Source: Lachnospiraceae bacterium
GTDB taxonomy: Bacteria; Bacillota; Clostridia; Lachnospirales; Lachnospiraceae
Reading direction: 5' to 3'
Assembly (NCBI GenBank): GCA_017431515.1
Contig: JAFRKV010000048.1
Span: 51,928-115,927 of the forward strand
DNA length: 64,000 nucleotides
Positions 33,716-42,880 of the stretch are shown in pieces (position 1 is the stretch's first letter; each line of letters begins with the position of its first letter). The position numbers and the translations under genes were made by a program. The notes under the pieces were generated by a model. It was not told the DNA's origin, made no database searches, and saw nothing but the letters and a program-made list of their open reading frames with translations.

Positions 33716-34512
33716 CAGAAATCCGTAAAGTTCTTTTCTTTTCTGCCTTCGATGAATGCCGTCATGCCCTCTGTCTTGTCATGCGTGGAGCAGGTAATGC
33801 CGAAGAGGTTTGCTTCGTATTCGACGGCGTTCTTGATGTCCATGTCGTAGCCGTTGTTGATGGCTGCCTTTGCGATGGAAACAGCAAAGCTTGCGTTGGA
33901 AGCGATCTTGCCTGCCATCTTCTTGGCGGTGTCCATAAGCTCCTCGTTCGGAACAACCTTATTGACAAGACCGATGCGGTAAGCCTCCTGCGCGTCAATA
34001 TTGCTGCCGGTGAAGATCAGCTCTTTTGCGCGGCCCATGCCGACGAGACGCGCCAGACGCTGTGTGCCGCCGAAGCCCGGGATGATGCCCAGTCCTACTT
34101 CAGGCTGACCGAACAGTGCGCTTTCGCTTGCGATACGGATGTCGCAGGCCATTGCGATCTCGCAGCCGCCGCCAAGCGCAAATCCGTTTACAGCCGCAAT
34201 CGTCACCTGACGCATATTCATCAGTTTGAAGAACGGAACCGCTGCGCGCATACCGAAAGCTCTTGCTTCCGCTGCGGTGAAATTGACCATTTCCTTGATA
34301 TCCGCGCCTGCCACGAAGGATTTGTACGGATTGTCCTTTTTATCCGGTCCACCGGTCAGGATCAGCACCTTTACATCATCGCGCGCTTCCACCTCGGTAA
34401 GCACCTGAGTCAGCTCATCCAGCGTCTCACTGTTCAGCGCGTTCAGCGCTGCCGGTCTCGCGATCTGCAGAACCGCGATCTGACCATCGACATCGAGTTT
34501 TAAATTGTTCAT
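33715..34512 (-). CDS. crt: enoyl-CoA hydratase/crotonase family protein
   Basis: A 265-residue crotonase with oxyanion-hole motifs FVAGADIKEM and NGFALGGGCEIAMACD, and both catalytic Glu in GQPEVGLGIIPGFGGTQRL. This is the short-chain 3-hydroxybutyryl-CoA dehydratase type found in butyrate producers. Unlike the usual thl-hbd-crt-bcd-etf cluster it stands alone here, so the pathway role is inferred only. Confidence 0.9.
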   Translation of the reverse strand: MNNLKLDVDGQIAVLQIARPAALNALNSETLDELTQVLTEVEARDDVKVLILTGGPDKKDNPYKSFVAGADIKEMVNFTAAEARAFGMRAAVPFFKLMNMRQVTIAAVNGFALGGGCEIAMACDIRIASESALFGQPEVGLGIIPGFGGTQRLARLVGMGRAKELIFTGSNIDAQEAYRIGLVNKVVPNEELMDTAKKMAGKIASNASFAVSIAKAAINNGYDMDIKNAVEYEANLFGITCSTHDKTEGMTAFIEGRKEKNFTDF

Positions 34513-34592
34513 GTTGGTTCACCCTCCTACTACGTTGTTTTATGAAAAAGCCTTTCTTATAATAACATCCGAAGACTGTTTTCTCAACTGTT

Positions 34593-35693
34593 TCACAGAA
34601 TAATAATGCTCGCGCAGTTCAGGTCGTGGGACAGATCGTAGACCCTTCCGGATTCGATGCTGACGACAGTCGGACGCATCGGATAATCAGGATCATTTTC
34701 GACGACCTTTGCCTTTTCGCCATTGGACAGTTCCACGATGGCATCCACCGGGAACAGAATGACAGACCGCATAAAACTCTGGATCACAGCGACGTCCAGA
34801 TCCTGTGAGGTAGCGAGTACCATTTCCATAGCGGTGCGCTTTGAAAATGCCTTTTTATAAGGACGGTCAGTCACGAGCGCGTCATAGATATCGGCGACGG
34901 AAATGATCTTTGCATAGATATGAATCTTATCACCCTTGAGACCGACCGGATAGCCATTCCCGCCGACTTTCTCATGGTGCTGCAGGACGCCGAGCAGGAT
35001 GCCTTTTGAAAAAGTGCCTTTTTCCTGAAGGATCCGATAGCCTAAGGTAGAGTGCATCTTCATCTGCTCGAATTCCGCATCGGTCAGCTGCGATGGCTTA
35101 TTGAGGACTTCGTTCGGGATCTTGGACTTGCCGACATCATGTAGAAGTCCTGCGGTCCCGAGCTCATGGACTTCCTCCCTGCCCAGACCGTATTTTTTGC
35201 CGACGATCATGGCGATCGTGGCGACATCCACGCTGTGTCGGAAGGTATATTCATCGCTGACCTTCAGCATGTTGATATCCACGGCCACTGCGTCGTCCGA
35301 CATGATGGTGTCCATGAGGTCGTTGGAAATGCTTTCGGCGGCTTCCGAGAAACCCTCTGCATCCGGATTGGTAAAGACATACTGTATGCCTTCTCCGACA
35401 CGCTTCTTGACATCTTCGGACAGCGTCACTTTGGAGCGATCCGGAACGCGCGTTTTTTCGATGACTTTTTGCGTATGCTCCGGGATCTGGATCGCTGCCA
35501 TCTCTTCCGGATCAGCCTCGCCTTCGACGATATAGATCCCGCCGATCCCCTGACCTTGCAGATATTCGATCTGAAAATCGTCCAGTTGCGCGCCGCGCTT
35601 GATCAGGTGACGGCCTGTCTGATCGATGATGGCCTGGTCGATCTTCATCCCGGGTTTTAATGTTCTGGTACTGATAAATTTTCTTTTTTGCAT
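34593..35693 (-). CDS. HD-GYP domain cyclic-di-GMP phosphodiesterase-like protein
   Basis: A 366-residue soluble protein. An N-terminal segment of about 70 residues (TRTLKPGMKIDQAIIDQTGR) is DUF3391-like. The HD-GYP domain has His185-Asp186 in GLLHDVGKSKIP, HHEKVGGNGYP and VADIYDALVTDRPYK. All metal ligands and the GYP loop are visible, so it should hydrolyse c-di-GMP or a related dinucleotide. It may counterbalance the GGDEF protein at 50-51 kb. Confidence 0.9.
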   Translation of the reverse strand: MQKRKFISTRTLKPGMKIDQAIIDQTGRHLIKRGAQLDDFQIEYLQGQGIGGIYIVEGEADPEEMAAIQIPEHTQKVIEKTRVPDRSKVTLSEDVKKRVGEGIQYVFTNPDAEGFSEAAESISNDLMDTIMSDDAVAVDINMLKVSDEYTFRHSVDVATIAMIVGKKYGLGREEVHELGTAGLLHDVGKSKIPNEVLNKPSQLTDAEFEQMKMHSTLGYRILQEKGTFSKGILLGVLQHHEKVGGNGYPVGLKGDKIHIYAKIISVADIYDALVTDRPYKKAFSKRTAMEMVLATSQDLDVAVIQSFMRSVILFPVDAIVELSNGEKAKVVENDPDYPMRPTVVSIESGRVYDLSHDLNCASIIIL

Positions 35694-35878
35694 ACCCTGA
35701 TTTTACCACAAAACAAAGAAAAAAACACTTGACATTTTGATGTGCGATTTATTAAACTTGGATTGCATTTTTGCCCAAAACCGCGGTTTTTAGCAAAATG
35801 CGTGAGGAGAGAAGGTTATGAGGGGGTTGTTTAAGATTATGTAAGTAAGTGGTTGAAAGGGAGCTGAGTGGAAAAGCC

Positions 35879-36045
35879 GACGATGTGATGGTGGTAGAGT
35901 TGCAAGTGCCATGCGATGAAATCGCATGTGCACTTTGCGTGAAGAGGCGTTCTGACGTGCTGGCACGTCAAGACGCCTCTCCACGCAAAGGTCACAATGT
36001 CACTTCGTGAAATGTGACTTGCAACCCTACCATCATCACATCGTC
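35879..36045. repeat. 167-bp cloverleaf-like inverted repeat with three internal hairpins
   Basis: A 29-bp closing stem (GACGATGTGATGGTGGTAGA... at 35879-35907 with its complement at 36017-36045) has only one A-C mismatch and one G-U. Inside are three hairpins: 35908-35931 (ATGCGAT-GAA-ATCGCAT), 35934-35989 (TTTGCGTG...GCACGTCA...CACGCAAA, two-part stem with TG loop), and 35991-36018 (GTCACA...TTC...TGTGAC). It is in the 369-base gap between the HD-GYP and flavin-reductase genes. No protein frame explains it. It could be a non-autonomous mobile element or a structured RNA. Confidence 0.75.
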
Positions 36046-36062
36046 CGCTCTGAGAAATCAAA

Positions 36063-36575
36063 TCATCTGGCGCCCAGTTGGATCACTCCGCCCACGTACA
36101 TCGTGTGGTAGTCTCCCTTAGGATAGTTGACGGAGAGAAGCCCCGGCAACAGAATATTATCTTTTTCAATCGGCACGGCAGCCAGTTTTTTACAGATCAT
36201 TACGGTATCCGCTTCATTAATGTAGGGGATGCCGTCCACGTAGTCGTAATGCATCTTGGCATTTGCGACCTTGTCTTCGCTGCGCCCTGAAACAGAGCCG
36301 AAATACTTCAGCATGGCGCGGTTTTCTTTGCCGAAAAAGGTGCAGGAAAATCCGTCTGTCTGATCCAGAAACTCCTTGGTATAGCGGGACTCCCGCACAA
36401 AAATAAATACGACGTCTTCATTCCAGAGCGTGCCCATCCCGCCCCAGCTTGCGGTCATGGAATTGGCTTTTTCCTCGGTACCGGCGGAGATCACCATCCA
36501 ATCCTCGGAGATCTTGCGGAAGGGGTTGATCTCGTAGAGATCCAGGGGTACCGGCTGAAACACGTGATGCTGCAT
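36063..36575 (-). CDS. flavin reductase-like FMN-binding split-barrel protein
   Basis: A 170-residue protein: WMVISAGTEEKANSMTASWG at the front, FVRESRYTKEFLD, FSCTFFG in the middle and GLLSVNYPKGDYHTMYVGGV at the end, matching flavin reductase-like proteins of anaerobes. GAGGAGG is placed for the ATG at 36575; the frame is open further upstream but without a ribosome site. It is probably an FMN-dependent reductase with unknown substrate. The truncated relative at 22582 belongs to the same broad family. Confidence 0.82.
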   Translation of the reverse strand: MQHHVFQPVPLDLYEINPFRKISEDWMVISAGTEEKANSMTASWGGMGTLWNEDVVFIFVRESRYTKEFLDQTDGFSCTFFGKENRAMLKYFGSVSGRSEDKVANAKMHYDYVDGIPYINEADTVMICKKLAAVPIEKDNILLPGLLSVNYPKGDYHTMYVGGVIQLGAR

Positions 36576-36680
36576 AAAAAACCTCCTCGACAATACGAAT
36601 AATCTGATATAATTGACAGGAAATCCATTCGTTTTCTTTATTATAATGCTTTTTACATCAGAAAGAAAGAAGATATTTCC

Positions 36681-38402
36681 ATGAAAAAGGAAGACAGTGT
36701 TTGGCTGGAACGGCGAAAGAGCGGGGACTTCGGGGAGATTGCAAAGCGGTTTTCCATCACCCCGATGCTGGCGCGTATGATCGTAAACCGGGAGGTCTGC
36801 GGGGAAGAGGAGACGGAAGCCTTTCTGCACGGGGGGAGGCTTTACGACCCGCACCTGATGAAAGATCTGGACAAAGCGGTTTCGATTTTAACGGAGAAGA
36901 TCCGCGGAGGGAAAAAGATCCGCATCATCGGGGATTATGACATTGACGGCGTCAGTGCCACCTACATTTTACTGCAGGGGATCCGCAGGGCAGGGGGGAC
37001 AGCGGATATGGCGATCCCGGACCGGGAAAAGGACGGCTATGGGATCAACGTGCATCTGATCGATCAGGCGGCGGAAGCCGGCACGGACACCATCCTCACC
37101 TGCGACAACGGGATCTCGGCCGTGGATGCGATCCGGCACGGAAAAGACCTTGGACTGACCATGATCGTGACGGACCATCATGACATCCCTTACATCGAGG
37201 ATGCGGAGGGGAGGCGCGAAGTGATTCCGCCGGCGGATGCCGTGGTGAACCCGAAACAAAAGGACTGCCCTTATCCCTACAAAGGCCTTTGCGGCGCTGT
37301 GGTGGCATGGAAGCTGATCCAGGCGCTGTATGAAGCCATGGGGATTCCGGCGGAGGAAGCGGAGGTGTTTTATGAGAACGCAGCCTTTGCTACTATCGGC
37401 GATGTCATGGACCTGACCGGAGAGAACCGGGACATTGTACGGACGGGGCTGCAGGCGCTGAGAAAGACCCAAAACCCCGGCCTGCGTGCGCTGATCCTGC
37501 AGAGCGGGCTTGGGGACAGGGCATTGACGGTCTATCATGTGGGGTTTGTGCTGGGCCCCTGCATCAATGCCAGCGGACGGCTGGACACGGCAAGGCGCTC
37601 TCTGGAACTGTTCCTGGCGAAGGGGGAGGGGGAAGCCGCCGGCATCGCGACGGAACTGATCGCATTGAATGAAAGCCGGAAAGAGCTGACCCGGCGCGGC
37701 GTCCAGGACGCCGAAGAAATGGTGGAAAAAGAAGGACTCTTATCGAAACGGGTGCTCTGCGTCTATCTGCCGGACTGCCATGAAAGCCTGGCCGGCATCA
37801 TCGCGGGACGCCTCCGGGAACGCTACCACCGCCCGACGTTTGTGATGACGAAGGGGGAGGACTGCGTCAAAGGAAGCGGGCGCTCCATCGAAGAGTATTC
37901 CATGTATGAGGAGCTGACTAAGGTGTCCGATCTCCTGTTGAAGTTTGGCGGCCATCCCATGGCGGCGGGGTTTTCCCTGGAGGAAAAAAATGTCACTGCC
38001 TTTGTCGAGAAACTGGAAGAAGGTTGCACGCTGACAGAGGACGAACTGCGGGAGAAGATCCGTTTTGACATGGTGCTGCCCTTTGCCTATGTGAGCGACC
38101 GGCTGGTGGAAGAGATCTCCTTACTGGAGCCCTTCGGAAAGGGCAATCCGAAGCCGCTGTTTGCCCTGTCCAAGGTCCGGGTCCTTGAAAAGTCCCTGGC
38201 CGGGAAAAACCGCAACGTGTTAAAGCTGGCCCTGTCGGAAGGAGGCAGGACGTTTCCGGCGATCTGTTTTTCACAGCCGGAGGAGCGGTTTGCCTATCTG
38301 GAAGCAAAGGATGGTCAGGAGATTTCCATCCTCTATTATCCGCAGTTCAATGAATACCGCGGGGAGCGCACACTGCAGCTGGCGCTGGAGGATCTGCGGT
38401 AG
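36681..38402 (+). CDS. recJ: single-strand-specific 5'-3' exonuclease RecJ
   Basis: A 573-residue DHH nuclease. Motif I is DYDID (Asp85-Asp89), motif III is DHHDIPY (165-167 DHH), NPKQKDCPYPYKGLCGAVVAWK follows, and the DHHA1 part carries GGHPMAAGFSLE. Its length is normal for short RecJ. It acts in recombination and mismatch repair in the cytoplasm. It appears monocistronic. Confidence 0.95.
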   Translation: MKKEDSVWLERRKSGDFGEIAKRFSITPMLARMIVNREVCGEEETEAFLHGGRLYDPHLMKDLDKAVSILTEKIRGGKKIRIIGDYDIDGVSATYILLQGIRRAGGTADMAIPDREKDGYGINVHLIDQAAEAGTDTILTCDNGISAVDAIRHGKDLGLTMIVTDHHDIPYIEDAEGRREVIPPADAVVNPKQKDCPYPYKGLCGAVVAWKLIQALYEAMGIPAEEAEVFYENAAFATIGDVMDLTGENRDIVRTGLQALRKTQNPGLRALILQSGLGDRALTVYHVGFVLGPCINASGRLDTARRSLELFLAKGEGEAAGIATELIALNESRKELTRRGVQDAEEMVEKEGLLSKRVLCVYLPDCHESLAGIIAGRLRERYHRPTFVMTKGEDCVKGSGRSIEEYSMYEELTKVSDLLLKFGGHPMAAGFSLEEKNVTAFVEKLEEGCTLTEDELREKIRFDMVLPFAYVSDRLVEEISLLEPFGKGNPKPLFALSKVRVLEKSLAGKNRNVLKLALSEGGRTFPAICFSQPEERFAYLEAKDGQEISILYYPQFNEYRGERTLQLALEDLR

Positions 38403-38432
38403 TGAAGGCAAATGGTTTTTCAATGCCGTCAG

Positions 38433-38460
38433 TTGACAAGCGGCCGGGAAACCGTACAAT
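38433..38460 (+). promoter_or_regulatory. promoter of the DUF4163/DUF3298 lipoprotein gene
   Basis: TTGACA (38433-38438) and TACAAT (38455-38460) with a 16-base spacer form a near-consensus sigma-A promoter about 125 bases before the ATG, leaving a long 5' leader. Confidence 0.75.
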
Positions 38461-38583
38461 GAAAGAAACGTAACATGCACAGCCGGGGGCTGTGAGCGGC
38501 AGCAAAGAGACGGACTGAGACAAGAGACTTTGATGTAACGGGAAACAGTTCATAACAGCAGTTATGAGAGGAGGAATACACCT

Positions 38584-40299
38584 ATGAAAAAATGGAAAAA
38601 AGGAGCAGCGCTGCTGATGGCGGCAGGACTGATGTCCACCAGCCTGACGGGCTGCGGTCAGCTTCTGCAGAATGCGGTTTCGGCAGTGCAGGAAGCAGCA
38701 GAGAGCACGGAAGCATCTGCGGTCACCAGAGAAAACACGGAAAAAACGGAAACGCCGGCGCAGGAACCGGCCGTCGCACAGCCGGCGCAGACCGCTACAG
38801 GCCTGCCGGTTCTGGAGAAGGTGTTTACCGTTGCTTATGAGACGTCAGAGGACTACGGCGCCTGCCTCGTAACCGGGAGATGCGAAAGCCCGATCCTGGC
38901 GCCGGCAAGCGCGGAACAGTATCCGGCGCTTGCGACCTCGTTGGATGCGTACACGAAGGAACAGATGAAGAGTTACAATGACACGATTGCGGATTATAAG
39001 GAGCAGGCGGAGCAGGAATACAAAGACGCGCCGGAGCGCTTTCAGGACGGGATGTATTACAGCACCAATTATAAGGTGCTGCCGCAGCGGGTGGATGACA
39101 CCGTCGTCAGCTTTTTCTCTTCTTATAACGATTTCACCGGCGGAGCCCACGGGATGTACGGCATGCAGGGGGAAAACTTCAACACCCAGACCGGTGAAAA
39201 GCTGATGCTTTCCGATGTGCTGAACGACCTCAGCAACCTGAACGGACTGATCAAAACGGAGCTTCTGGCCAATTACGATCCGGAGCAGTTTGATGATCTG
39301 GATAATGCCCTTTCCTATTATGATGTGGCTGTCACGGAATCGACGGCGACTGCGGATAACGACATGGGTTACGTGTTCCCATATAACTGGGCGCTGACAC
39401 CGAACGGCATCGCGTTCTACTTTGGTCCGTATGCGCTGGCTGCTTACGCGGCAGGAGACCAGATGGTCACGCTGTCCTATGACCGCTATGCGGATATTTT
39501 CAATCCGGACTATCTGCCTGTGAGCGGCAACGGATGCATGGTTCCCTTTGACTGGACGCTGACAGGTTATGACATCAACGGTGACGGCAAGCCGAATACG
39601 ATCACATTGGATTATGATTATGATGAAAACTATGAGGCACGGGAAGCGCTCCGAATCAATGTGGACGGCATGGGATCCGCGGCAACGGAAGAAGGATTGT
39701 TCGGGACGGATTATGAAGTGACGGGCTACTATGTCCGTACCGGAGACGGCAGACAGTATATTTACGCGACGGAAAACATGGAAAATGATTATCAGGACTG
39801 GTATGTCTTTGACCTGAACGGTTCGGAGATCACTTACGTGGACACCACATGGTTTGTCCGCACGGTGGAGGTGGATTCGGAAAACAATGTCGCGGAGCGG
39901 ATGCTGACGAATCCTGATGATATGGTGCTGGCAAAACGATTTGACTTCCTGAGTTCCTTCTCGGCAGTGAAGGATTATTATGCGGGATCGGACGGAATGC
40001 CGGTGTCGGATGATCCGTATTATGTCGTCTACTCCGATGCGGCGCAGGAGCCGCTTGTTGCAAAGACGCAGCTCGCATATGTTGTGCTGGACAGCAACGG
40101 AGAAGAGACCGGGGAAACCGGTGAGCTGAACCCGGGAGACACCTTCAGGGTGTACCGCACCGACGGAGAGAAGGTTCTGGACGTGACCCTTTCCGACGGC
40201 ACGCTGGGGAGACTGACCATCACCAGCGCGGATTACCCCTGCAAGATCGACGGCATCACGGATGAAGACTGCGTCGAGCAGCTGTGGTATGCGGGATAA
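38584..40299 (+). CDS. lipoprotein with DUF4163/DUF3298 (RsiV-like) domains
   Basis: A 571-residue surface protein. A signal peptide ends in lipobox SLTGCG, then an Ala/Glu/Pro/Thr-rich linker to about residue 75. Residues of about 80-300 resemble PdaC/DUF4163 plus DUF3298: FFSSYNDFTGGAHGMYG, FNTQTGEKLMLSDVL, and YFGPYALAAYAAGDQ. The rest is an Asp/Gly/Tyr-rich region with an EF-hand-like DINGDGKPN loop. Possible lysozyme or cell-wall sensing is suggested by RsiV, but no anti-sigma part exists here. GAGAGGAGG precedes the ATG. Confidence 0.78.
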   Translation: MKKWKKGAALLMAAGLMSTSLTGCGQLLQNAVSAVQEAAESTEASAVTRENTEKTETPAQEPAVAQPAQTATGLPVLEKVFTVAYETSEDYGACLVTGRCESPILAPASAEQYPALATSLDAYTKEQMKSYNDTIADYKEQAEQEYKDAPERFQDGMYYSTNYKVLPQRVDDTVVSFFSSYNDFTGGAHGMYGMQGENFNTQTGEKLMLSDVLNDLSNLNGLIKTELLANYDPEQFDDLDNALSYYDVAVTESTATADNDMGYVFPYNWALTPNGIAFYFGPYALAAYAAGDQMVTLSYDRYADIFNPDYLPVSGNGCMVPFDWTLTGYDINGDGKPNTITLDYDYDENYEAREALRINVDGMGSAATEEGLFGTDYEVTGYYVRTGDGRQYIYATENMENDYQDWYVFDLNGSEITYVDTTWFVRTVEVDSENNVAERMLTNPDDMVLAKRFDFLSSFSAVKDYYAGSDGMPVSDDPYYVVYSDAAQEPLVAKTQLAYVVLDSNGEETGETGELNPGDTFRVYRTDGEKVLDVTLSDGTLGRLTITSADYPCKIDGITDEDCVEQLWYAG

Positions 40300-40327
40300 A
40301 AAGAAACACATCCGACAGGAGACAGAA

Positions 40328-40359
40328 GGGTGCGCACAATCGTGCGCATCCTTTTTTTT
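40328..40359 (+). terminator. rho-independent terminator
   Basis: GGGTGCGCA-CAATCG-TGCGCATCC followed by eight T. It separates the lipoprotein gene from the metal-efflux operon. Confidence 0.9.
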
Positions 40360-40370
40360 GAAAAAACCGC

Positions 40371-40408
40371 TTGACATTTTCTTTTACATATGATTACATG
40401 TTCATATG
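40371..40408 (+). promoter_or_regulatory. promoter and ArsR-type operator of the metal-efflux operon
   Basis: TTGACA (40371-40376) lies 17 bases before a weak TTACAT. Over the -10 and start region sits the inverted repeat CATATGA (40387-40393) / TCATATG (40402-40408), the ATATGA...TCATAT pattern bound by SmtB/CzrA/CadC proteins. Binding of the ArsR protein encoded next would block the promoter until metal is bound. Confidence 0.75.
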
Positions 40409-40439
40409 AAGATAAAGACATTTGGCTGGAGAACGAAAC

Positions 40440-40760
40440 ATGACGCAAACAAAAATCCATCGCAACCAACGATATGAGACCAACGAAGAAATGCTGCTGG
40501 ATCTTGCCACGCTGTTTCGGGTGTTCGGGGACGGGACGCGGCTGCAGATCATGATGGAGCTCCTGAAGGGGGAGCGGAACGTGTCGGATCTGACGGAGGC
40601 GCTTTCCATGCAGCAGTCGGCAGTTTCCCATCAGCTGACCGTACTTCGGAATATGAAGCTGGTAAAGACGCGGCGGGAAGGCAAAAACGTGTTTTATTCC
40701 CTGGCGGACGGACACGTGGAGAGCATTTTGGAAATCGGACTGGAACATGTGAATGAGTGA
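40440..40760 (+). CDS. ArsR/SmtB-family metal-sensing repressor
   Basis: A 106-residue winged-helix repressor. The recognition helix is VSDLTEALSMQQSAVSHQL. The C-terminal helix carries Asp90-x-His92-x10-His103-x2-Glu106, matching the alpha-5 zinc site of CzrA/SmtB. No N-terminal Cys site of the CadC type is visible. It therefore probably senses zinc (or cobalt) and derepresses the downstream pump. GGAGAACG supports the ATG at 40440 rather than the TTG upstream. Confidence 0.9.
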   Translation: MTQTKIHRNQRYETNEEMLLDLATLFRVFGDGTRLQIMMELLKGERNVSDLTEALSMQQSAVSHQLTVLRNMKLVKTRREGKNVFYSLADGHVESILEIGLEHVNE

Positions 40761-40773
40761 GGAGGAACTACAA

Positions 40774-40995
40774 ATGAAAAAAACTTACGGAATCGAAGTG
40801 GACTGCGCAGCCTGCGCACAGAAAATGGAGGATGCGGCCAATAAGGTGAACGGCGTAGCACAAGCGACAGTGTCCTTTATGACCCAGAAGATAAAGGTGG
40901 AATTTGCGGAAGGAGCGGATCCGGCAGCAGTGATGCCGGATGTGGTCAAAGCATGCAAGAGGGTGGAATCGGACTGTGAGATCGTACTTGAATAA
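40774..40995 (+). CDS. heavy-metal-associated (HMA) domain protein
   Basis: A 73-residue ferredoxin-fold metal carrier. The CxxC motif is Cys11-Ala-Ala-Cys14 in VDCAACAQKME. It looks like the detached N-terminal domain of the P-type ATPase encoded next, which lacks one. GGAGGAAC precedes the ATG; the ArsR stop lies just before it and the ATPase start inside its end. It probably hands metal to the pump. Confidence 0.88.
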   Translation: MKKTYGIEVDCAACAQKMEDAANKVNGVAQATVSFMTQKIKVEFAEGADPAAVMPDVVKACKRVESDCEIVLE

Positions 40996-42880
40996 GAAAC
41001 AACAGAAAAACCTGATCAGGATCCTTCTGGCGACGGCGATGACCGTGGCGCTGATTTTGATCGGGCATTTCCTGCCGGTGCCGAAAATGGTGATGAACTT
41101 CCTGTTTTTGGCACCATATTTCATCGTCGGATTTGATGTGTTAAAAAAAGCCGCCATCGGGATCGTTCACGGACAGATTTTTGATGAAAACTTCCTGATG
41201 ACCGTGGCCACCGTCGGCGCCATCATCCTCGGGGAAAACGCGGAAAGCGTGGCCGTGATGCTGTTTTATCAGGTGGGCGAGCTGTTTCAGAGCGTGGCGG
41301 TGGGCAAGAGCCGTAAAAATATCGCGGCGCTCATGGACATCCGCCCGGACACCGCGACGGTGGAAAAGGACGGAGCCCTTGAAACCGTGGATCCGGATGA
41401 GGTGCCGGTGGGGAGCATCATCGTGGTGAAGCCCGGTGAAAAGATCCCGCTGGACGGGGTGATCGTGGAAGGGAATGCTTCCCTCAACACCGCGGCGCTG
41501 ACAGGAGAGAGCATGCCCCGGGAAGTATCCGCGGGGGATGATGTGATCAGCGGCTGCGTGAATATCACGGGCATGCTGCGGATCCGCACCACCAAGGAAT
41601 TTGAAGAATCCACGGTTTCCAAGATCCTGGAGCTGGTGGAGAATTCCAGCATGAAAAAAGCCCGCACGGAGCAGTTCATTACGCGGTTTGCGCGTTATTA
41701 TACCCCCATCGTCTGCCTCTGCGCATTGGCGCTGGCGGTGGTGCCGCCGATCATTCTGGCGATCCTGGGACATGACCCGATGATCAAAGCCTGGGTGATC
41801 CGTGCGTTGACGTTTCTCGTGATCAGCTGCCCCTGCGCGCTGGTGATATCCATACCGCTGTCCTTTTTCGGCGGGATCGGCGGCGCCGGTTCCAAGGGAA
41901 TCCTGATCAAGGGATCGACTTATCTGGAAGTGCTGGCAAAGGCCGGCACCATGGTATTTGACAAAACGGGGACACTGACCAGGGGCGTGTTTGAAGTGAC
42001 GGAAGAGGCGCCCGCCCCCGGCTTCGGCAGCGGAGAACTGTTATATTACGCGGCGCATGCCGAGCAGTATTCTAACCACCCCATCAGCAGGAGCATCCGC
42101 GAGGCATACGGGAAAGAGCCGGCCCGCGAAAACGTGTCTGACGTGGAAGAGGTGGGCGGACACGGCGTCCGCGCAGTGGTGGATGGAAAAGCCGTGCTGG
42201 TGGGGAACCGAAAGCTCATGGCGGAAGACGGGATCGACTGCATTGCGCCGGAAGCGCCGGGCACGGAGATCCATGTGGCGGTGGACCACGTTTACGCAGG
42301 CTATCTTTTGGTGGCAGATCGCGTGAAAGAAGAAGCGAAGGATGCGATCCTCCGGCTGAGGGCGCAGGGCGTGGCGCGTACGGTCATTTTGACCGGAGAC
42401 AATGCCAAGACCGCAGAGGTGGCGGCGAAGGAGACCGGCGTGGATGAGGTAAAGAGCAATCTGCTGCCGGAGGATAAAGTACGCGAAGTGGAGCGGCTGC
42501 TCGATGAGAAGCCGGCGAATACCTCCCTTGCCTTTGTGGGAGACGGCGTGAACGACGCGCCGGTGCTGTCCCGGGCGGATATCGGGATCGCCATGGGGGC
42601 ACTGGGATCGGATGCCGCCATTGAGGTGGCGGATATCGTCCTGATGGATGACGATCCGCGCAAGATCGCGCTGGCCATGAAGATTGCCCGCAAAACCCTT
42701 GCCATCGCAAAGGAAAACATCGTGTTTGCCCTTGGGGTAAAGATCTTATTCCTGGCGCTGGGGGCACTGGGGCTCATCGGGATGTGGTGGGCGATCTTTG
42801 CGGACGTGGGGGTTATGATCCTTGCGGTGCTGAACGCAATGCGCACTGTGTTCGCAAGCCCTTCGGATAGTGGTTCTTGA
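40988..42880 (+). CDS. zntA: P1B-type Zn/Cd/Pb-exporting ATPase
   Basis: About 630 residues. Membrane metal-site motif Cys281-Pro-Cys283 (VISCPCALVIS), phosphorylated Asp325 in FDKTGTLT, the TGES loop, the HP motif (YSNHPIS), and GDGVNDAPVL are intact. CPCALV with SIPLSFFGG and the last helix FADVGVMILAVLNAMR are typical of the ZntA/CadA group. The start is uncertain: the TTG at 40988 fits homologues and overlaps the HMA stop; an upstream GTG at 40976 is also possible. The 3' end overlaps the convergent rsmF by 68 bases. Confidence 0.92.
   Translation: MNKKQQKNLIRILLATAMTVALILIGHFLPVPKMVMNFLFLAPYFIVGFDVLKKAAIGIVHGQIFDENFLMTVATVGAIILGENAESVAVMLFYQVGELFQSVAVGKSRKNIAALMDIRPDTATVEKDGALETVDPDEVPVGSIIVVKPGEKIPLDGVIVEGNASLNTAALTGESMPREVSAGDDVISGCVNITGMLRIRTTKEFEESTVSKILELVENSSMKKARTEQFITRFARYYTPIVCLCALALAVVPPIILAILGHDPMIKAWVIRALTFLVISCPCALVISIPLSFFGGIGGAGSKGILIKGSTYLEVLAKAGTMVFDKTGTLTRGVFEVTEEAPAPGFGSGELLYYAAHAEQYSNHPISRSIREAYGKEPARENVSDVEEVGGHGVRAVVDGKAVLVGNRKLMAEDGIDCIAPEAPGTEIHVAVDHVYAGYLLVADRVKEEAKDAILRLRAQGVARTVILTGDNAKTAEVAAKETGVDEVKSNLLPEDKVREVERLLDEKPANTSLAFVGDGVNDAPVLSRADIGIAMGALGSDAAIEVADIVLMDDDPRKIALAMKIARKTLAIAKENIVFALGVKILFLALGALGLIGMWWAIFADVGVMILAVLNAMRTVFASPSDSGS

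Noticed and set aside
35879-36045. tRNA or tRNA-like gene
   Set aside because: The cloverleaf layout is suggestive, but the stem is 29 bp, arms are far larger than in tRNA, and no GTTC-A-A-TC arm or CCA end is seen.
38845-40377. Long open frame (510 codons) antisense to the DUF4163/DUF3298 lipoprotein
   Set aside because: It mirrors the lipoprotein codons, has no domain, His/Arg/Ile-rich chance composition and no ribosome site. The plus-strand protein has a signal peptide and promoter.
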